Shown here piece after piece: positions 37,545 to 49,144 of a stretch of DNA of 64,000 bases. Origin of the DNA: Stomoxys calcitrans (Eukaryota; Arthropoda; Insecta; Diptera; Muscidae). The notes under the pieces are model-generated. The model saw nothing but the letters and a program-made list of their open reading frames with translations, ran no database searches and was not told where the DNA came from. Numbering within the stretch: position 1 is the first letter of the stretch; each line of letters opens with the position of its first letter. The stretch spans positions 178,779,442-178,843,441 of the forward strand of contig NC_081555.1 of assembly GCF_963082655.1 (NCBI RefSeq). Direction: 5' to 3'. Both the position numbers and the translations under genes were made by a program.

Positions 37545-38065
37545 TATTTACCTGAGAGTTTAAATTGGGAGATCTGTCTATGTAGGGGCTATATTAAGAT
37601 ATAGACCGTTTAAAGCCATATTCGGCACGGATTTCATAAACATAAATCATTTTGTCATATTTCAGTTACATCGGATAATAAATGCAGCTTTTATGAGCCT
37701 AAGCCGTCAATCGGAAGATCGGTCTATATGAGGCTATAGTAACTTTTGGACTATGTTCAGGATGTCGGAGATTTTAACACAAATCATTATACCAAATTTA
37801 AGTAAATAATAAATGCGGCTTTTATGAGTCTATGACCTTAAATAGGGAGATCGGCGCTATATTAATATGCATGCTGATCTGAACCAAATTCAAACTTGAA
37901 TAAAAACCTGAATACGTGAAAAGTTTCCGATCAATATCTACGTTTTTAAAGACTGTAGCGTGATTTCAACAGATAGACGGACGAACATACGGAAAGGCAT
38001 AGCTTGATCATTTTGGATTTTTAAGAGAACCAAGAATATATAACCTTTATAGGGACGGAAATGAA
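37545..38065 (-). repeat. Family B fragment
   Basis: Minus-oriented remnants of B units (ATCGGTCTATATGAGGC, GCGGCTTTTATGAG) end in GTAGCGTGATTTCAACAGAT and TATAGGGACGGAAATG, the reverse of the family's start. Confidence 0.6.
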
Positions 38066-38767
38066 TATTCAAAGTATGGTTCGAATCGGTTCATATCCTG
38101 GTATAGCTGCCATATAAACAGATCTGGGGTCTTGACTTCTTGAGCCTCTACAGGGAGCAATTCCTATCCAATTTTGCTGAAATTTTACATGACGTGTTTT
38201 GTTATGACTTCCAACAACTATATTAAAAATGGTTCAAATCGGTCCATAACCTGACATAGCTGATATATAAACTGATCTGGGGTCTTAATTTTTGCAGGAG
38301 GTGTTTTGTTATGACTTTCAATAACTGTGCTAAGAATAGTTCAAATCGGTCCAAAACTTAATAAAGCTGCCATATAAACCGATATGGGATATTGACTTCT
38401 TTAGCCTCTAAAGTGCGCAAGTATTATGCGATTTGGCTGAAACTTTGTACAGCTTCTCTTATGACCTTTAACAAACGTGTCGAATATGATATGAATCGGC
38501 TTGTAGCCTAATACAGCTACCATATAAACCGATCTCCCTATTTTACTTCTTCAGTCCCTAAAGTGCGCAATTCTTACTAGATATTCAATTCAATTAGGGT
38601 CCGAAATGAACCATAACTTGATATTGTTTCAATGACATAGCAATTCTTTTCTTTTATGCTTTGTTTGCCTAAAAAGAAATACCGTGGAAAGAGCTCGACA
38701 AATGCGATCCATGGTGGAGGGTATATAAGATTCGGGCAGGCCGAACTTAGCACGCTTTTACTTGTTT
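38066..38767 (-). repeat. Family A copy lacking its T2 end
   Basis: Minus orientation. Four units with CTTGACTTCTT-type starts, then ATGCGATCCATGGTGGAGGG and the T1 end CTTAGCACGCTTTTACTTGT. Confidence 0.75.
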
Positions 38768-39214
38768 TGTTTCCTTGATGTTTTTACGAATTGCATGTCT
38801 CTGTTTGTGTAACATTTTTTTTAATTATTGAACAGGTAAATGTTATGTCAAAATTCTTAATAATTATGATTTATGGTATACTTGTTACACGTGCGATTTG
38901 AATATGTCCCAAACTTATTGACACGTAGGTTGCATATTTACACATCCGATTTCAATAGGAAATTACTTCCGAAATCATGCTCTTACTTGTTGTATTTTAT
39001 ATGGAGAACATCATGCAGTGGTACAAATATAGCAAGGATTTGGATAGAGGAATAGCTTTTTGTTTAGACCTCCCATTCGCGAATGGGTCAAATCTATTAC
39101 TTAATTATTATATCGAAGTACTATTCCATTTGAAGGGTTTTTAGAGGGTATGCGATCCCAAGACTTAGCGACAAATTTTAATATCGAATTTTATTTATAG
39201 ATAAAAGTTTAATT
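38768..39214. other. intergenic, no gene seen
   Basis: A+T-rich sequence with no supportable feature. Confidence 0.4.
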
Positions 39215-39377
39215 GGACGAACGGAAGGACGGACGGACAGACATGGCTAGATCGACTTAAAATGACATGATGACCAAGAATATATACACTTTATGGGGTA
39301 TCAGACGCATATTTTAAGACGTTACAAACAGAATGGCGAAATTAGTATACCCCCATCCTATGGTGGAGGGTATAAAA
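39215..39377 (+). repeat. Family A T2-end fragment
   Basis: GGACGGACGGACAGACATGG, ATCGACTTAAAATGACATG and the CATCCTATGGTGGAGGG hairpin. Confidence 0.75.
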
Positions 39378-39379
39378 AT

Positions 39380-40801
39380 GAATTTGTTTTTTGTTAGTTT
39401 ATTTGTTTGTGTGTGTTCCGTATAGACTCAAAAACAGCAGAACCGATTTTCTTGAAATTTTTACTGATGGTGCATAATGATCCCGTGGTGAAAAAAAGGT
39501 AGACCCTCCCCCTTACCCTAATTTCAAAAATGCCAGATCTCGCAGATGGATGATGCGATTTAAGCGAAATTTTGTGTGTTCTCTTACAATAAACCAAAAC
39601 AAAAATTTGGTATCCAAATTTCGGATGGAGTGCCTGGGGGTCCACCCCTCGCCTAAAAACATACCAAATATGTATGTTAACAAATAACTACAATATGAAA
39701 CTGAAATGAAGGGTATTTAAGATTAGAAAACCTATATGATATCGAATTGTCGGATCATTTGTTTGGGGGACCACCCTAGTCCCCAAAACACCCCTATATC
39801 GGACATATATACCGACAATGCCAACATGCGAGTAGAATACGAATCTGATATCCAAATCTGGGACCAAGTGTATGGGAGGCCGTCCCTCCCCAAAAACACC
39901 CCCAAAGAGGACAAATTTACGACCATAGAAATATGGGGCTCAAATGAAAGTCTTTGAACGCAAAGCACGAATATGATATCAATATTCATGAAAAAAGTGT
40001 GTTTGGAACCATCCCTCCCCCATAACACCACCCAAGTAAGACGTATTTACTGAGCATTACAATATCGAGCTCAAATAAGATGTATTTTAGAGTAGAAGAC
40101 GAATCTGAATCCCGATCCCCAAAGCACCCCAAAACCGGACATATTTACCGACTATTGCAATATAGGGCTCAAATGAAAGGTATTTGGGATTAGTGCACGA
40201 TATTCATACCCTGAGGACCTTCCCACTCCCAAAATCCCCATGAGAATAACGGGCTCAAATAAAGTCTTTGACGAGTGGAGCACATCTAACGTCCCACCTT
40301 AAATGACCCTTAAAACCCCGAGCAAGTTCAAAGACCAATAAATATCAACTGGAACTGGGGCAAACTTCTCACATATTAAAGAGTACAGTCCGATTAAAGT
40401 TTAAGCTCAATGACAAGGGTCCTCCTTTTTATAGCCGAGTCAAAACGGCATGCCGCAGTGCGACACCTCTTTGAAGAGAAGTTTTTACATAGCATAGTAC
40501 CTCACAAATGTCACTAGCATTAGGAGGGGAAAAACACCGCTGAACATGGTTTCTGATGGTCGCACCAGGATTTGATCTCAGGTGATAAGCGTCATAGGCA
40601 GACGTGCAAACCTCTGCGCTACGGATCATATGGAGTTCAGATAAAGTCATTTATGTAGTCATACAGTTACTCAAGCGATATATATTTTCGTAGCATAGTA
40701 TTTCACTAAAAGCTCTTTAATTGTCGAAAATAAATATTCAAAGGATAATTTTGTTCCCTATTCCCTAAGAAGGCGCAGCGAAGCGGGCCCGATTCAGCTA
40801 G
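39380..40801 (+). mobile_element. Helitron-like element (family D) with nested SINE
   Basis: It has the same plan as 35678-37433: start TGAATTTGTTTTTTGTTAG, CAGAACCGATTTTCTTGAA, a C-rich/ATATGGGGCTC array, then GGCGCAGCGAAGCGGGCCC and the end GATTCAGCTAG before T. A SINE interrupts it at ~40346-40628. Confidence 0.65.
40346..40628 (-). mobile_element. tRNA-derived SINE, near full length
   Basis: Minus orientation. The right end holds the tRNA-like head in reverse (AGCGTCATAGGCAGACGTGC, with a degraded B box CAGGATTTGATCTC), and the body follows with CGACACCTCTTTGAAG. Confidence 0.7.
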
Positions 40802-41494
40802 TATACTATATTATAAAAACAAAGAAGTTGATTAGTTGTATTAAATCTTTATGAACCATTTATTTAAATCATATTTGCCTATTCCCTATTATATTTGTTA
40901 AACAATGAATTCTTATTGTAGAGATTTTGAGATATACTTTAATGCTAGTTTCCTTATTTATATTAACATTGGTGAGTACTTTGGTAATGGTCGAATATTT
41001 CCGGTGATACGTTTGTACTTTTCAGTTCAAAACACTTATTCGTCTGTAATAAAAGATAAAAATATTTGCACCTTTTCAAATAAAATCACCTTTTAATCTA
41101 CTGACAAGCGAGTTAAATCACCATTAGTATTTAAGTTAAACTGGTGAAGATTTGTCCTATTTAAATACCTAATTGTAGTATCATATCCTTTTGATGTTTG
41201 CAGGGGCAGCATCCACTTCCATTTTGTTTTGATATGTGAAAATATATTAGTCATTTTGTTTTGTCTGGCATATAAAAAAGAAAATTAGAATATTTATCTT
41301 ATTTTCATTATTTTAAACTTAATTTTGCAATAAATATATGAATAAATAAATAAAAATAAATTTGTTTTAAGTAGCCTGCGGATTTCTTAAATACCCTCAA
41401 AGAGGTGTCGATAAAGTCAGTTTACATTATGAATAATATTATACGTCAGTCTCACTGGTCAGTTTACTTGTAGGATAGTATTAAATTTGGCCCC
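40802..41494. other. intergenic, no gene seen
   Basis: A+T-rich, no supportable gene. Confidence 0.4.
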
Positions 41495-41635
41495 AGGAAA
41501 TCAAAATAAAACACCTCATGCAAAATTTCAGCCAAATCGGATAAGAATTGCGCCCTGCAGTAGCTCAAGAAGTCAATATCCAACATCGGTTTATATGGCT
41601 GCTATATCAAAACATGGACATGGACGAATAATCTG
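41495..41635 (+). repeat. Family A internal fragment
   Basis: AACACCTCATGCAAAATTTC, AGCCAAATCGGATAAGAATT and TCGGTTTATATGG match one unit. It ends exactly where the LINE relic begins. Confidence 0.7.
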
Positions 41636-42838
41636 TAGGGTCGCCAGTCATTTATGGAATTTAGAGAAAAAGGTTGCCAAGGCAATGTGATATCTCCCTC
41701 ACTGTTTAACATACCTATTCTTCATTCTACCCCTCCACACGGCATAGAGATCGTGTCATATGCGGACAATTGTACGATCATAGCATCTGGCCCCTAGTCA
41801 TTATTGAAACCTGCCATAAGTTAAACGTCTTCCTCAACGAACTTGCCGCTAATTTCGCTGCTAGAGATTTGAAGACATCTGCCACCAAATCTCCAGCCAC
41901 ATTGTTCACTACAAATACGCGTAAGGTGAATAATGACCTGAATGTGAAAGAAACACTTGCTCTCACATTTGAAAGCTCTTACACATTTTCCCCGCATGTT
42001 ACAGCAATTTGCGAAAAGGTCAAAAGTAGAAACAAGGTCCTCAAGTTATTTGCCGGCAGAACTGACCACATACCAAGCAATTGGTCGCTTAGTGGTATGT
42101 TATGCAGCTCCAGCGTGGTCTCGTCAGCTCTGTGACACGCAGTGGTATAATATTTAGATCTGTCAGAAGCTGCTTTACGAACTGAGGCGGGCTATCTCCT
42201 TAATTCTCACATGCACCACCTCCACCAGCAGACAAACATCCTCCGTGCGAAGACATAACTACGTGCTATCCAAGCAATACCTTCTGGGCTGTTATCGCAG
42301 GGACCATCCAAGCCATCACATTGTGGATAGGTATCTACCTTACGATGGATCTACATGATCTAAAGCAAGAAGTTCAGCGCTACTAAAGATAACCTCTAGA
42401 TTAAGCGGCAAATCAAGCAACATTCATGCAGGACACAGTAGCAGCTGCTACGAATAGGTACCGTCTGAATGAGGTCCTTGGAGAACGACCGCCTCCCATT
42501 GCACGTGAAAAATTAGACCTCCTCCAGATAACCACATTAGTTCTAGCGCAATTACGATTGGGCAGATGCCGCCGCCTCAACTCCTACAGAACAAGGATTG
42601 ATGGCAACTTGAAGGATGTGTGTCCCGATTGTGACCTGGGATCACACTACACACGTCTCCTGTTTAACTGCCCAGCCAGAACTACTCGACTCAGATCACT
42701 TTGGATGCACTCCACCTTAGTCGCAGTGTTCCTGGATCTGAATAATAAGTTCTGCAACAGAACTAAGCAGACGGAATATAGAACACAAAGCTTACTGTTA
42801 ACATCATTTATTTGGGTACTTCCCCTAAATCGAACATG
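41636..42838 (+). pseudogene. 5'-truncated jockey-like LINE relic
   Basis: The left end reads CQGNVISPSLFNIPILHSTP followed by HGIEIVSYADNCTIIASG, i.e. RT motifs 4-5 with the catalytic YADD changed to YADN. Further fragments give AANFAARDLKTSATKSPATLF-type thumb sequence, and at 42426-42839 the C-terminal region with LAQLRLGRCRRLNSYRTRID, then CPDCDLGSHYTRLLFNCPA (a Cys/His cluster). Several frameshifts lie between 42130 and 42430. It is inactive: 5' truncated, frameshifted and with a mutated active site. Confidence 0.85.
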
Positions 42839-42971
42839 AAGGTCATAGAGGGTCATTAAAAGGCCCCAAAGGAAAAAATTTATCAAATTGGCTGTATCAC
42901 ACCTACGTTGAAATTAGAGAATAAGAATCATTGGTTTTGTAGAACAACCAACAGGTTAAAGTTAAGGCCAC
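42839..42971. other. Junction between LINE relic and duplicated block
   Basis: No feature seen. Confidence 0.3.
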
Positions 42972-43446
42972 AAAGCCACAATCCTGTTCAATCGCCTCAG
43001 GTTGTAGGCCATCTCCCAATCATTTCTTTATGTTTTGACGAATTTTAATGAAATTCTAATTTGCATAACGACATAATAAGCCGACCAAGAGATATGGCAG
43101 AACTCTAATAGAGAGCCATCAATCAAACCATTAGTGAGATGATGGTTTGCCAAAAGCGCGGGGTCAGCAACGGTATTTGCAAAGTGTCCAGACCAACAAC
43201 CCTACAATAGGCCGGGTCAGAAAATATTTGAAACAAAAATGTGTTTTCGCACCTTGGGCTGACTAGCAGCTGAGCTTAATGATGGACGGTTTGTTGGTAT
43301 CGTAGCAATTTTTGCTTTTGTTGTAGGAGAGGAAAGCATCGCAACGAATATCATCATCATCATCGTCATCTTTATCATGGGCTTAAATGTAATTTTGCAA
43401 ACTGATAACGTTTTGTTTACACGATCTCTTTGATTTATTATCCGGG

Positions 43447-43496
43447 GTTAATGATTCAATGATCAGCACTGCGTGCAACTTTGACCTGCCTAGGGG
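43447..43496 (+). promoter_or_regulatory. Distal promoter module of gene 4
   Basis: GTTAATGATTCA (43447-43458) and TTTGACCTGCC (43480-43490) followed by TAGGGG. The TTTGAC box starts 74 bp upstream of the TATA box. The pairing recurs before genes 5-8. Confidence 0.65.
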
Positions 43497-43553
43497 TACC
43501 TGGAATAGACTCAGACTTCAGACTTCTGATTGTTGGAGTTTTTGGTGAAATGG

Positions 43554-43592
43554 TATATAAAGAAAGACTGTAGAACTGTTCTTTCATCAGTC
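43554..43592 (+). promoter_or_regulatory. Core promoter of gene 4
   Basis: TATATAA at 43554 and GTTCTTTCATCAGTC at 43578-43592; the TCAGTC is an arthropod initiator match with A+1 near 43589. The span is 39 bp. A second CATCAGTC is in the leader at 43652-43659. The leader is ~83 nt. Confidence 0.75.
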
Positions 43593-43671
43593 TCAGTCAG
43601 TGTATCTCAATGTTTGATTAGTATTGCAAACATTTCCAAAGTTGCAAAGAGCATCAGTCTCGAAACAGGAT

Positions 43672-44823
43672 ATGATTTATCAGCGGCTCTTCTTGGGGCT
43701 GCTGCTGCTATGCGCAGTACTTGCTCTAAATCCTGCAAGTATGTCATTGTGCAATAAGGAAATTTGAAAATATTGATTTGTAAACACCTCGATCTTTTCA
43801 GGCGCCAAAGGGGCGAATTCTCGCTACAAGTTATATGGAAATAGACGCAGCGTAGGACGCTACGGGAACGATGTGGCCGAGGGTCGCCAAAATATGGACA
43901 TGTTTTGGTCGAAATTGGGCAAGACGACAACCACAACTACGACAGCAGCACCAACTACTACCACTATAACAACTCCACCTGTAACACCTCCACCACCACC
44001 TCCTCCACCACCACCACCACCACCGCCTCCACCGCCACCACCACCACCGCCTCCACCACCACCAACGCCACCACCACCACCGCCACCGCCACCACCACCA
44101 ACGACGCCACCTCCACCACCGCCTCCACCACCACCGCCACCTCCTCCGCCAGAGCGAAGAAGTGTTATCAACGGTGACGACAACCGCGAGCTAGAAGACG
44201 ATGATAATGAAAATTTCCTTATGCATGCACCTATGCGCGAACATGAATTCACACACCATAATGAGGGTCAGCAGAGCGACGATGAGGAGGATGATGACGA
44301 TAACGAAGTCAGTGCGACAGCCTCTAGCATGAGCGAAGATGGTGATAACGAAGATGATGACAATGATTCGGAGGAACGTCAATTGAGAGGTCCCGCAGGT
44401 ATAGGTCGAGCTGCCAATTCCCGTCGACGTCGTGGTCAGCGTCGTCGTGGTAAGGGTGGAAAACGCCGCCGCCGTATGGGCATTAAAAAACGTTTATCGA
44501 AGCGACGTGGTCTAAAAAGGAGTAGTAAACGCCGCCAGATGACTAAGGCTCAAATGCGTCGCCGTCGAGAGAAGATGCGAGCGTACAGGAAACGCCTTCG
44601 TCAAAATCAAGCTTTCAGACGCAACAAAAGCGCATTTCGTCGACAAAATTACCGGCGCAAAGGTCAAAATCGAGTGAGTCGCAAATCGGCCAAGCAGATC
44701 ATGCGACGCCGTCGTCAGAAAAGATTACGCCGCAAGCGCAGTAAATTAAACAATAGACGCCGTCTGCGAAAGTTCAAAAGGCGATCCCGTGGCCGTAAAC
44801 GCGTTGTTCGTGTAAATGCCTGA
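43672..44823 (+). CDS. Secreted polyproline/acidic/Arg-rich protein (gene 4)
   Basis: Exons 43672-43738 and 43802-44823, 362 aa. The signal peptide is MIYQRLFLGLLLLCAVLALN. A 63-bp phase-1 intron (GTATGT and TTCAG borders) gives a Ser at the junction. The mature N-terminal module is SRYKLYGNRRSVGR, then AEGRQNMDMFW, then KLGK at 60-63. Next come Thr 64-70, a Pro/Thr stretch and near-uninterrupted Pro from 81 to 139 with single T and TT punctuation, and an acidic region 140-213 (DDEEDDDDNE, EDDDNDSEE). From ~225 to the end about half the residues are Arg/Lys (KRRRRMGIKKRLSKRRGLKR; end RRLRKFKRRSRGRKR). There is no Cys in the mature part. The charge blocks could let chains associate with each other or with polyanions, and the Thr/Pro part is a likely O-glycosylation zone; both are inference. 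AATAAA at 44869-44874. Nearest relative is gene 5, its tandem copy. Confidence 0.9.
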
Positions 44824-44868
44824 TTATGAACCCAAGAAGCATTGAAATAGGAAATCCCATGATATGAA

Positions 44869-44874
44869 AATAAA
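44869..44874 (+). terminator. Poly(A) signal of gene 4
   Basis: AATAAA 46 bp after the stop codon. Confidence 0.6.
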
Positions 44875-44880
44875 AAAGAT

Positions 44881-45398
44881 AAAGAAAATATGCACCCAGT
44901 ATTGACTCATTTTTTAAAAAATTTTAATTTTAAGCAACATGAAAAGTCCCCCTCCAAATAGGTGTGCCATAATCGGTACAAACATAAGAGGAGATATTCC
45001 CAAAGCATTCATCAATCTGGACTTGGACAGGTACAGATGTTCAAAAAAAGTCGATGTTGCCTTTTCCATATTTGAATGCTTATTTCAAATGAGCAAAATT
45101 TTACGAAAACTTGTTGGCCGTCTCAAGGGGCTTCAAAGTTCGAATTAAAGGATTATTTGTGAGGGACGGAACCTTTGTTAATTTTAAAGGTTACTTTACT
45201 TAATACTTACACACACTTACTGTAACCAACACATTCATGTACTTTTGAATACATCCACCCTTTTCTATTAAACAAAGAAGATGGCCCTCTGATTGGTCCA
45301 GCGTAATAGCAGCGGTATAGTAATTATGGGGTTAATAAGTGTGTTAGAACCAAATCATGGTTTTTAGAGAATAATCTACAGTCTAGAGTTTCCACCGA
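44881..45398. other. Spacer between tandem copies
   Basis: About 0.5 kb with no counterpart in the other copy. The 69-codon ORF 44939-45148 has no signal peptide or domain and is probably chance. Confidence 0.4.
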
Positions 45399-45872
45399 AA
45401 AGCCACAATTCTGTTCAATTAGCCCCAGGTTTTAGGTCATCTCCCAGTCATTTGATTATATTTTGACGAATTTTAGTGAGATTCGAATTTGCATGAAAAC
45501 GGAAAATATATGGCAAAAGTCTAAAAGCCATCAATCCACCTATTAATGAGACGATGGTTCGCCAAAAGAGCGGGTTTGCAATGGCAACGGTAAAGTACCC
45601 TGACCGAAGAAGTCAACCATACAAGCGACCCGGTCAGAAAATAATTCAACCAAAAACATGTGGTTTCACACCACGGACTGACTAGCAGCGTGCTAAGTGA
45701 TAGCCATTTTGGCGGTATTGTATCAATTTCATTTACCAGCATTGTTGTAGGAGATGAAGAAAGCATCAAAGCGGAGATCATCATCATCATCATCATCATA
45801 GCCTTCATCTTCATCATGGGCTTGAATGTAATTTTGCAAACTGTTAAGCCATCTCTTTGATTCATTAACCGG

Positions 45873-45923
45873 TGTTGATGATTGAATGACCAGCTCTGCG
45901 TGCAACTTTGACCTGCCTAGGGG
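45873..45923 (+). promoter_or_regulatory. Distal promoter module of gene 5
   Basis: GTTGATGATTGA (45873-45884) then TTTGACCTGCC (45907-45917) and TAGGGG. The TTTGAC box starts 94 bp before the TATA box. Confidence 0.65.
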
Positions 45924-46000
45924 TACCTGAAGGAAAATTAATCATTGCAAAAATGTTTGCCAATTCTGAAAGCTGATTGATGACGAATTGGGTGAAATGG

Positions 46001-46039
46001 TATAAAAAGAAAGGTGGCAGAACTGTTCTACCATCAGTC
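46001..46039 (+). promoter_or_regulatory. Core promoter of gene 5
   Basis: TATAAAAA at 46001 and GTTCTACCATCAGTC at 46025-46039, span 39 bp. A second CATCAGTC is at 46102-46109. The leader is ~86 nt. Confidence 0.75.
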
Positions 46040-46121
46040 TTAGTCTGTGTATCTCCATGTTTAATTAGTATTGCAAAAATTTCTAGCGTTGCATCATCTA
46101 GCATCAGTCTCGAAACAGGAT

Positions 46122-47265
46122 ATGAACTATCAGCGTCTCTTCTTGGGGCTGCTGCTGCTATGCGCAGTGGCTGCTCTGAGTCCTGCAAGTAAGTAATAGC
46201 GACACAACGTTCTCTTTTACTCAAATTTATTTGTTTTCAAACTCCTCGATGTTTGCAGGTGCCAATGGGGCGAATTCTCGCTACAGGTTATATGGAAATA
46301 GACGCGTCGTAGGACGCCACGAGAACGATGTAGCCGAGGGTCGCCAAAACATGGACACGTTTTGGGCAAAATTTGGCAAAACAACTACCACAACTACGAC
46401 AGCAGCACCAACCACTACCACTATAACAACTCCACCTGTAACAACTCCACCACCGCCACCACCACCACCTCCACCACCACCTCCGCCACCTCCCCCACCA
46501 CCACCTCCTCCACCACCACCAACGCCACCACCACCACCGCCTCCACCACCACCGCCAACGACGCCACCTCCACCACCGCCTCCACCACCACCGCCACCTC
46601 CTCCGCCAGAGCGAAGAAGTGTTTTAGACGGTGATGACAACCATGAGTTGGAAGGCGATGATGATGAAAATTTCCTTATGCATGCACCCATGCGCGAACC
46701 CGAATACACACACCATAATGATGGTCAGCAAAGCGACGATGAGGAGGATGATGACGATAACGAAGTTAGTGCGACAGCAGCTAGCCTGAGCGAAGATGAT
46801 GACAACGATTCGGATGAACGTCAATTCAGAGGTCCCGCAAATTTAGGCCGGGCTGCCAATTCCCGTCGACGCCGTGGTCAACGTCGTCGTGGTATGGGTG
46901 TAAAACGCCGCCGTCGTACTGGCATTAAAAAACGTTTATCGAAACGACGCGCTCTAAAGCGGAATAGTAAACGCCGCCAGATGACTAAGGTTCAATTGCG
47001 TCGCCGTCGCGAGAGGATGCGCGCCTACAGGAAACGCCTTCGACAAAAACGTGCTTCCAGGCGCAATAATGGCTCATTTCGCCGGCAACGTAACCGCCGC
47101 AGAGGTCATAACCGACTCAGTCGCAAATCATCGAAACAGAGTAGGCGACGCCGTCGTCAGAAGAGATTACGTCGCAGGCTCAGCCGTTTGAGCAATAGAC
47201 GTCGTTTGCGGAAATTCAAAAAGCGATCCCGTGGACGTAAACGCATTATTCGCGTTAATGTCTGA
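46122..47265 (+). CDS. Secreted polyproline/acidic/Arg-rich protein (gene 5)
   Basis: Exons 46122-46188 and 46259-47265, 357 aa. The signal peptide is MNYQRLFLGLLLLCAVAALS. The 70-bp phase-1 intron has GTAAGT and TTGCAG borders. The N-terminal module reads SRYRLYGNRRVVGRHEND then VAEGRQNMDTFW and KFGK. Thr 64-70 and polyproline 81-139 occupy the same positions as in gene 4, although the Pro codons are shuffled between CCA, CCT and CCG. The acidic segment ~140-205 is slightly shorter than in gene 4, and the tail ~215-357 is Arg/Lys-rich and ends GRKRIIRVNV. Differences from gene 4 include many conservative Arg/Lys and charged swaps, with the reading frame kept throughout, which argues for both copies being functional. 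AATAAA at 47315-47320. Confidence 0.9.
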
Positions 47266-47314
47266 TTGATTATAAACTCCAGATGCTTTGATATAGGAAA
47301 TAGTATGAAAGGGA

Positions 47315-47320
47315 AATAAA
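47315..47320 (+). terminator. Poly(A) signal of gene 5
   Basis: AATAAA 50 bp after the stop codon, in the same relative place as in gene 4. Confidence 0.6.
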
Positions 47321-47325
47321 GCAAA

Positions 47326-47917
47326 ATTAATGATAATATGTACACAGTTTTGACTTATTACTCACTTCAAATGGCATCAGGCCATGTAAGCAGTATTTTA
47401 TAGTAAACTTATCAGTACCACTTTGCAATGGAACTGCAAACGCTATATCTGGCTTGAACTGATCAGAGCGAAAACAAAGCAAAGCCAAAATAATCGGTCA
47501 TGTCAAGAAAGTAAGGTAATCGAATGAAATATATGATCTGAAGTCTCACAAATATACCAGTGTGAACTTAGCAACACTTTGTTAGCTACCTTGAGGGATT
47601 CTTGGATTTTATGAGAGTCAATGTTGGTATGAAAGTAAGAAATTGGATGAAAATCGTACTAAAAATTTGCGAAATTTACAAATAACTACCACATACCTTC
47701 CACTTCAAAAATTAGTGAACGAATCAAGGTATGGTGCTAACAGTTTAATGTGATTGTGTAATTGATAAAAAGGACATTTAAACGATGGATGAAACATGAA
47801 AAGATTATCCTTATTTAGATTAGGTTGAAAAGAGTGTGCAAATATAAATCAGTGCCACGCCACTGTAGACATACACCTACGCCGGTAATGGACTTGTTGT
47901 GCCCTCTTTACACTAAC
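47326..47917. other. intergenic, no gene seen
   Basis: No supportable feature. Confidence 0.4.
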
Positions 47918-48845
47918 AAGTAAAAAGGCGTTAAGTTCAGTCGGGCCTACTTTGGATACCCACCACCTCGGGTATATACGTTAACCACCTTTCGTCAAAA
48001 TCCGGTGAAATATTCATACCCTATGCCCCATAGCAGCTACATCGAAATATGTTCCGACTTGGACCAAATACTTATAGGTACAAGTCATTGTTCAATTGGT
48101 TAAAGTCTTGGCAGCTATATCCTAATCCGGACTGGTTTGGGCCGAAGAGCCTTACACAACTCACTGTCCCAAATTTCGGCTAACTTGGACAATAAATGCG
48201 CCCTTTATGGGCTCAAAACCTTAAATCGAGAGATCGATCTATATGGCAGCTATATTCAAATCTGGACCGTTCTGGTCCAAATTAAAGAAGAATGTCTAGG
48301 TGCAAAACTTATCTCACTGTCCCAAATTTCGGTGAAATCGATTCGGCCAAAGCCTTAAATCGAGAGATCGGTTTATATGGCAGCTATATCCAAATCTGGA
48401 CTGATCTGGGCCAAATAGAAGAGGAATATCGAAAGGCCTAACACAACTCACTTTTCCAAATTTTGGAAAAATCGGACAATAAATGCGCCTTTTATGGGCG
48501 CAAGACCTTTAATCGAGAGGTCGGTCTATATGGCAGCTATATCCAAATCTGGAAAGATCTAGGCCAAAAAAAGAAAAATATCAAGTGACCTAACTCAACT
48601 CACTGTCCAAAATTTCAGCAAAATCGGATAATAAATGTGGCTTTATGGGCCTAAGATCCTAAATCGGCGTATCAGTCTATATGTCAGCTATATCCACATC
48701 TGTACCGATCTGGGCCAAATTGAAGAAGGACTTCCAAGGACCTAACAAAACTCATTGTCCCAAATTTCGCCAAAATTCGATGATAAATCGAGATATAGTC
48801 AGATATAGCCCATCTTCGAACTTAACCTGCTTACACAAAACAAGT
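47918..48845 (-). repeat. Interspersed repeat family B, truncated
   Basis: Minus orientation. ACAAGTAAAAAGGCGTTAAG and CCCACCACCTCGGGTATATA mark its 3' end at the left. It has about five units with GGCAGCTATATCCAAATCTG, and its start is cut off near 48840. Confidence 0.8.
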
Positions 48846-49144
48846 AAGAGTTCGTCCGAGCCAACTGATTCAACTAAATAGCACAAGGGTGTAAAGACTG
48901 TTATCATTCTCCTGCAAATTTTGGTACGCGAATATATATTATGTTCACCATAACAATGTGTGCTCTCACACATCGGGCACATCGTCACAAAAAAAAAGCG
49001 TGGTCAATGATATTCTTCGCCAGAAAATTCTGCTATAGCGTTCAATAACCATGTTTTGAAGGTGCCTCAATCGGAGTGGAAAAGTGATTCGACAATTGGC
49101 TTGAGCGCATGCGCAAGTATATAACTCATGCTATATACCATTAT
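48846..49144. other. intergenic, no gene seen
   Basis: No supportable feature. Confidence 0.3.

Larger units (their letters stand above)
42972..44880 (+). repeat. Tandem duplication, copy 1 (gene 4 unit)
   Basis: From AAGCCACAATCCTGTTCAAT through the promoter, gene 4 and its AATAAA, this segment aligns with 45399-47325. Shared landmarks are GGTCATCTCCCA-type, TTTTGACGAATTTTA, CTGACTAGCAGC, the CAT-rich microsatellite before ATGGGCTTAAATGTAATTTT, and TGACCTGCCTAGGGGTACCT. About 0.5 kb of unrelated sequence separates the copies. Confidence 0.85.
45399..47325 (+). repeat. Tandem duplication, copy 2 (gene 5 unit)
   Basis: Counterpart of 42972-44880. Its ATC/CAT microsatellite at ~45777-45800 is longer, and the upstream DNA has drifted more than the promoter and coding parts. 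Confidence 0.85.

Noticed and set aside
45777..45860. Runs of Met/Ile in ORFs at 45521-45865 as a protein
   Set aside because: They arise from an ATC/ATG microsatellite in the upstream part of the duplicated block.
43905..46634. Plus-strand Thr/Ala/Ser-rich ORFs in the alternate frame of genes 4 and 5
   Set aside because: Frame-shifted readings of the same CCA/CCT/CCG tract. They fail to join exon 1 in phase.
43860..46709. Minus-strand poly-glycine ORFs opposite genes 4 and 5 (and opposite 53323-53748 and 55459-55770)
   Set aside because: They are mirror images of the CCN repeats, with no signal peptide, promoter or splice signals on that strand. The plus-strand model is supported by all of these.
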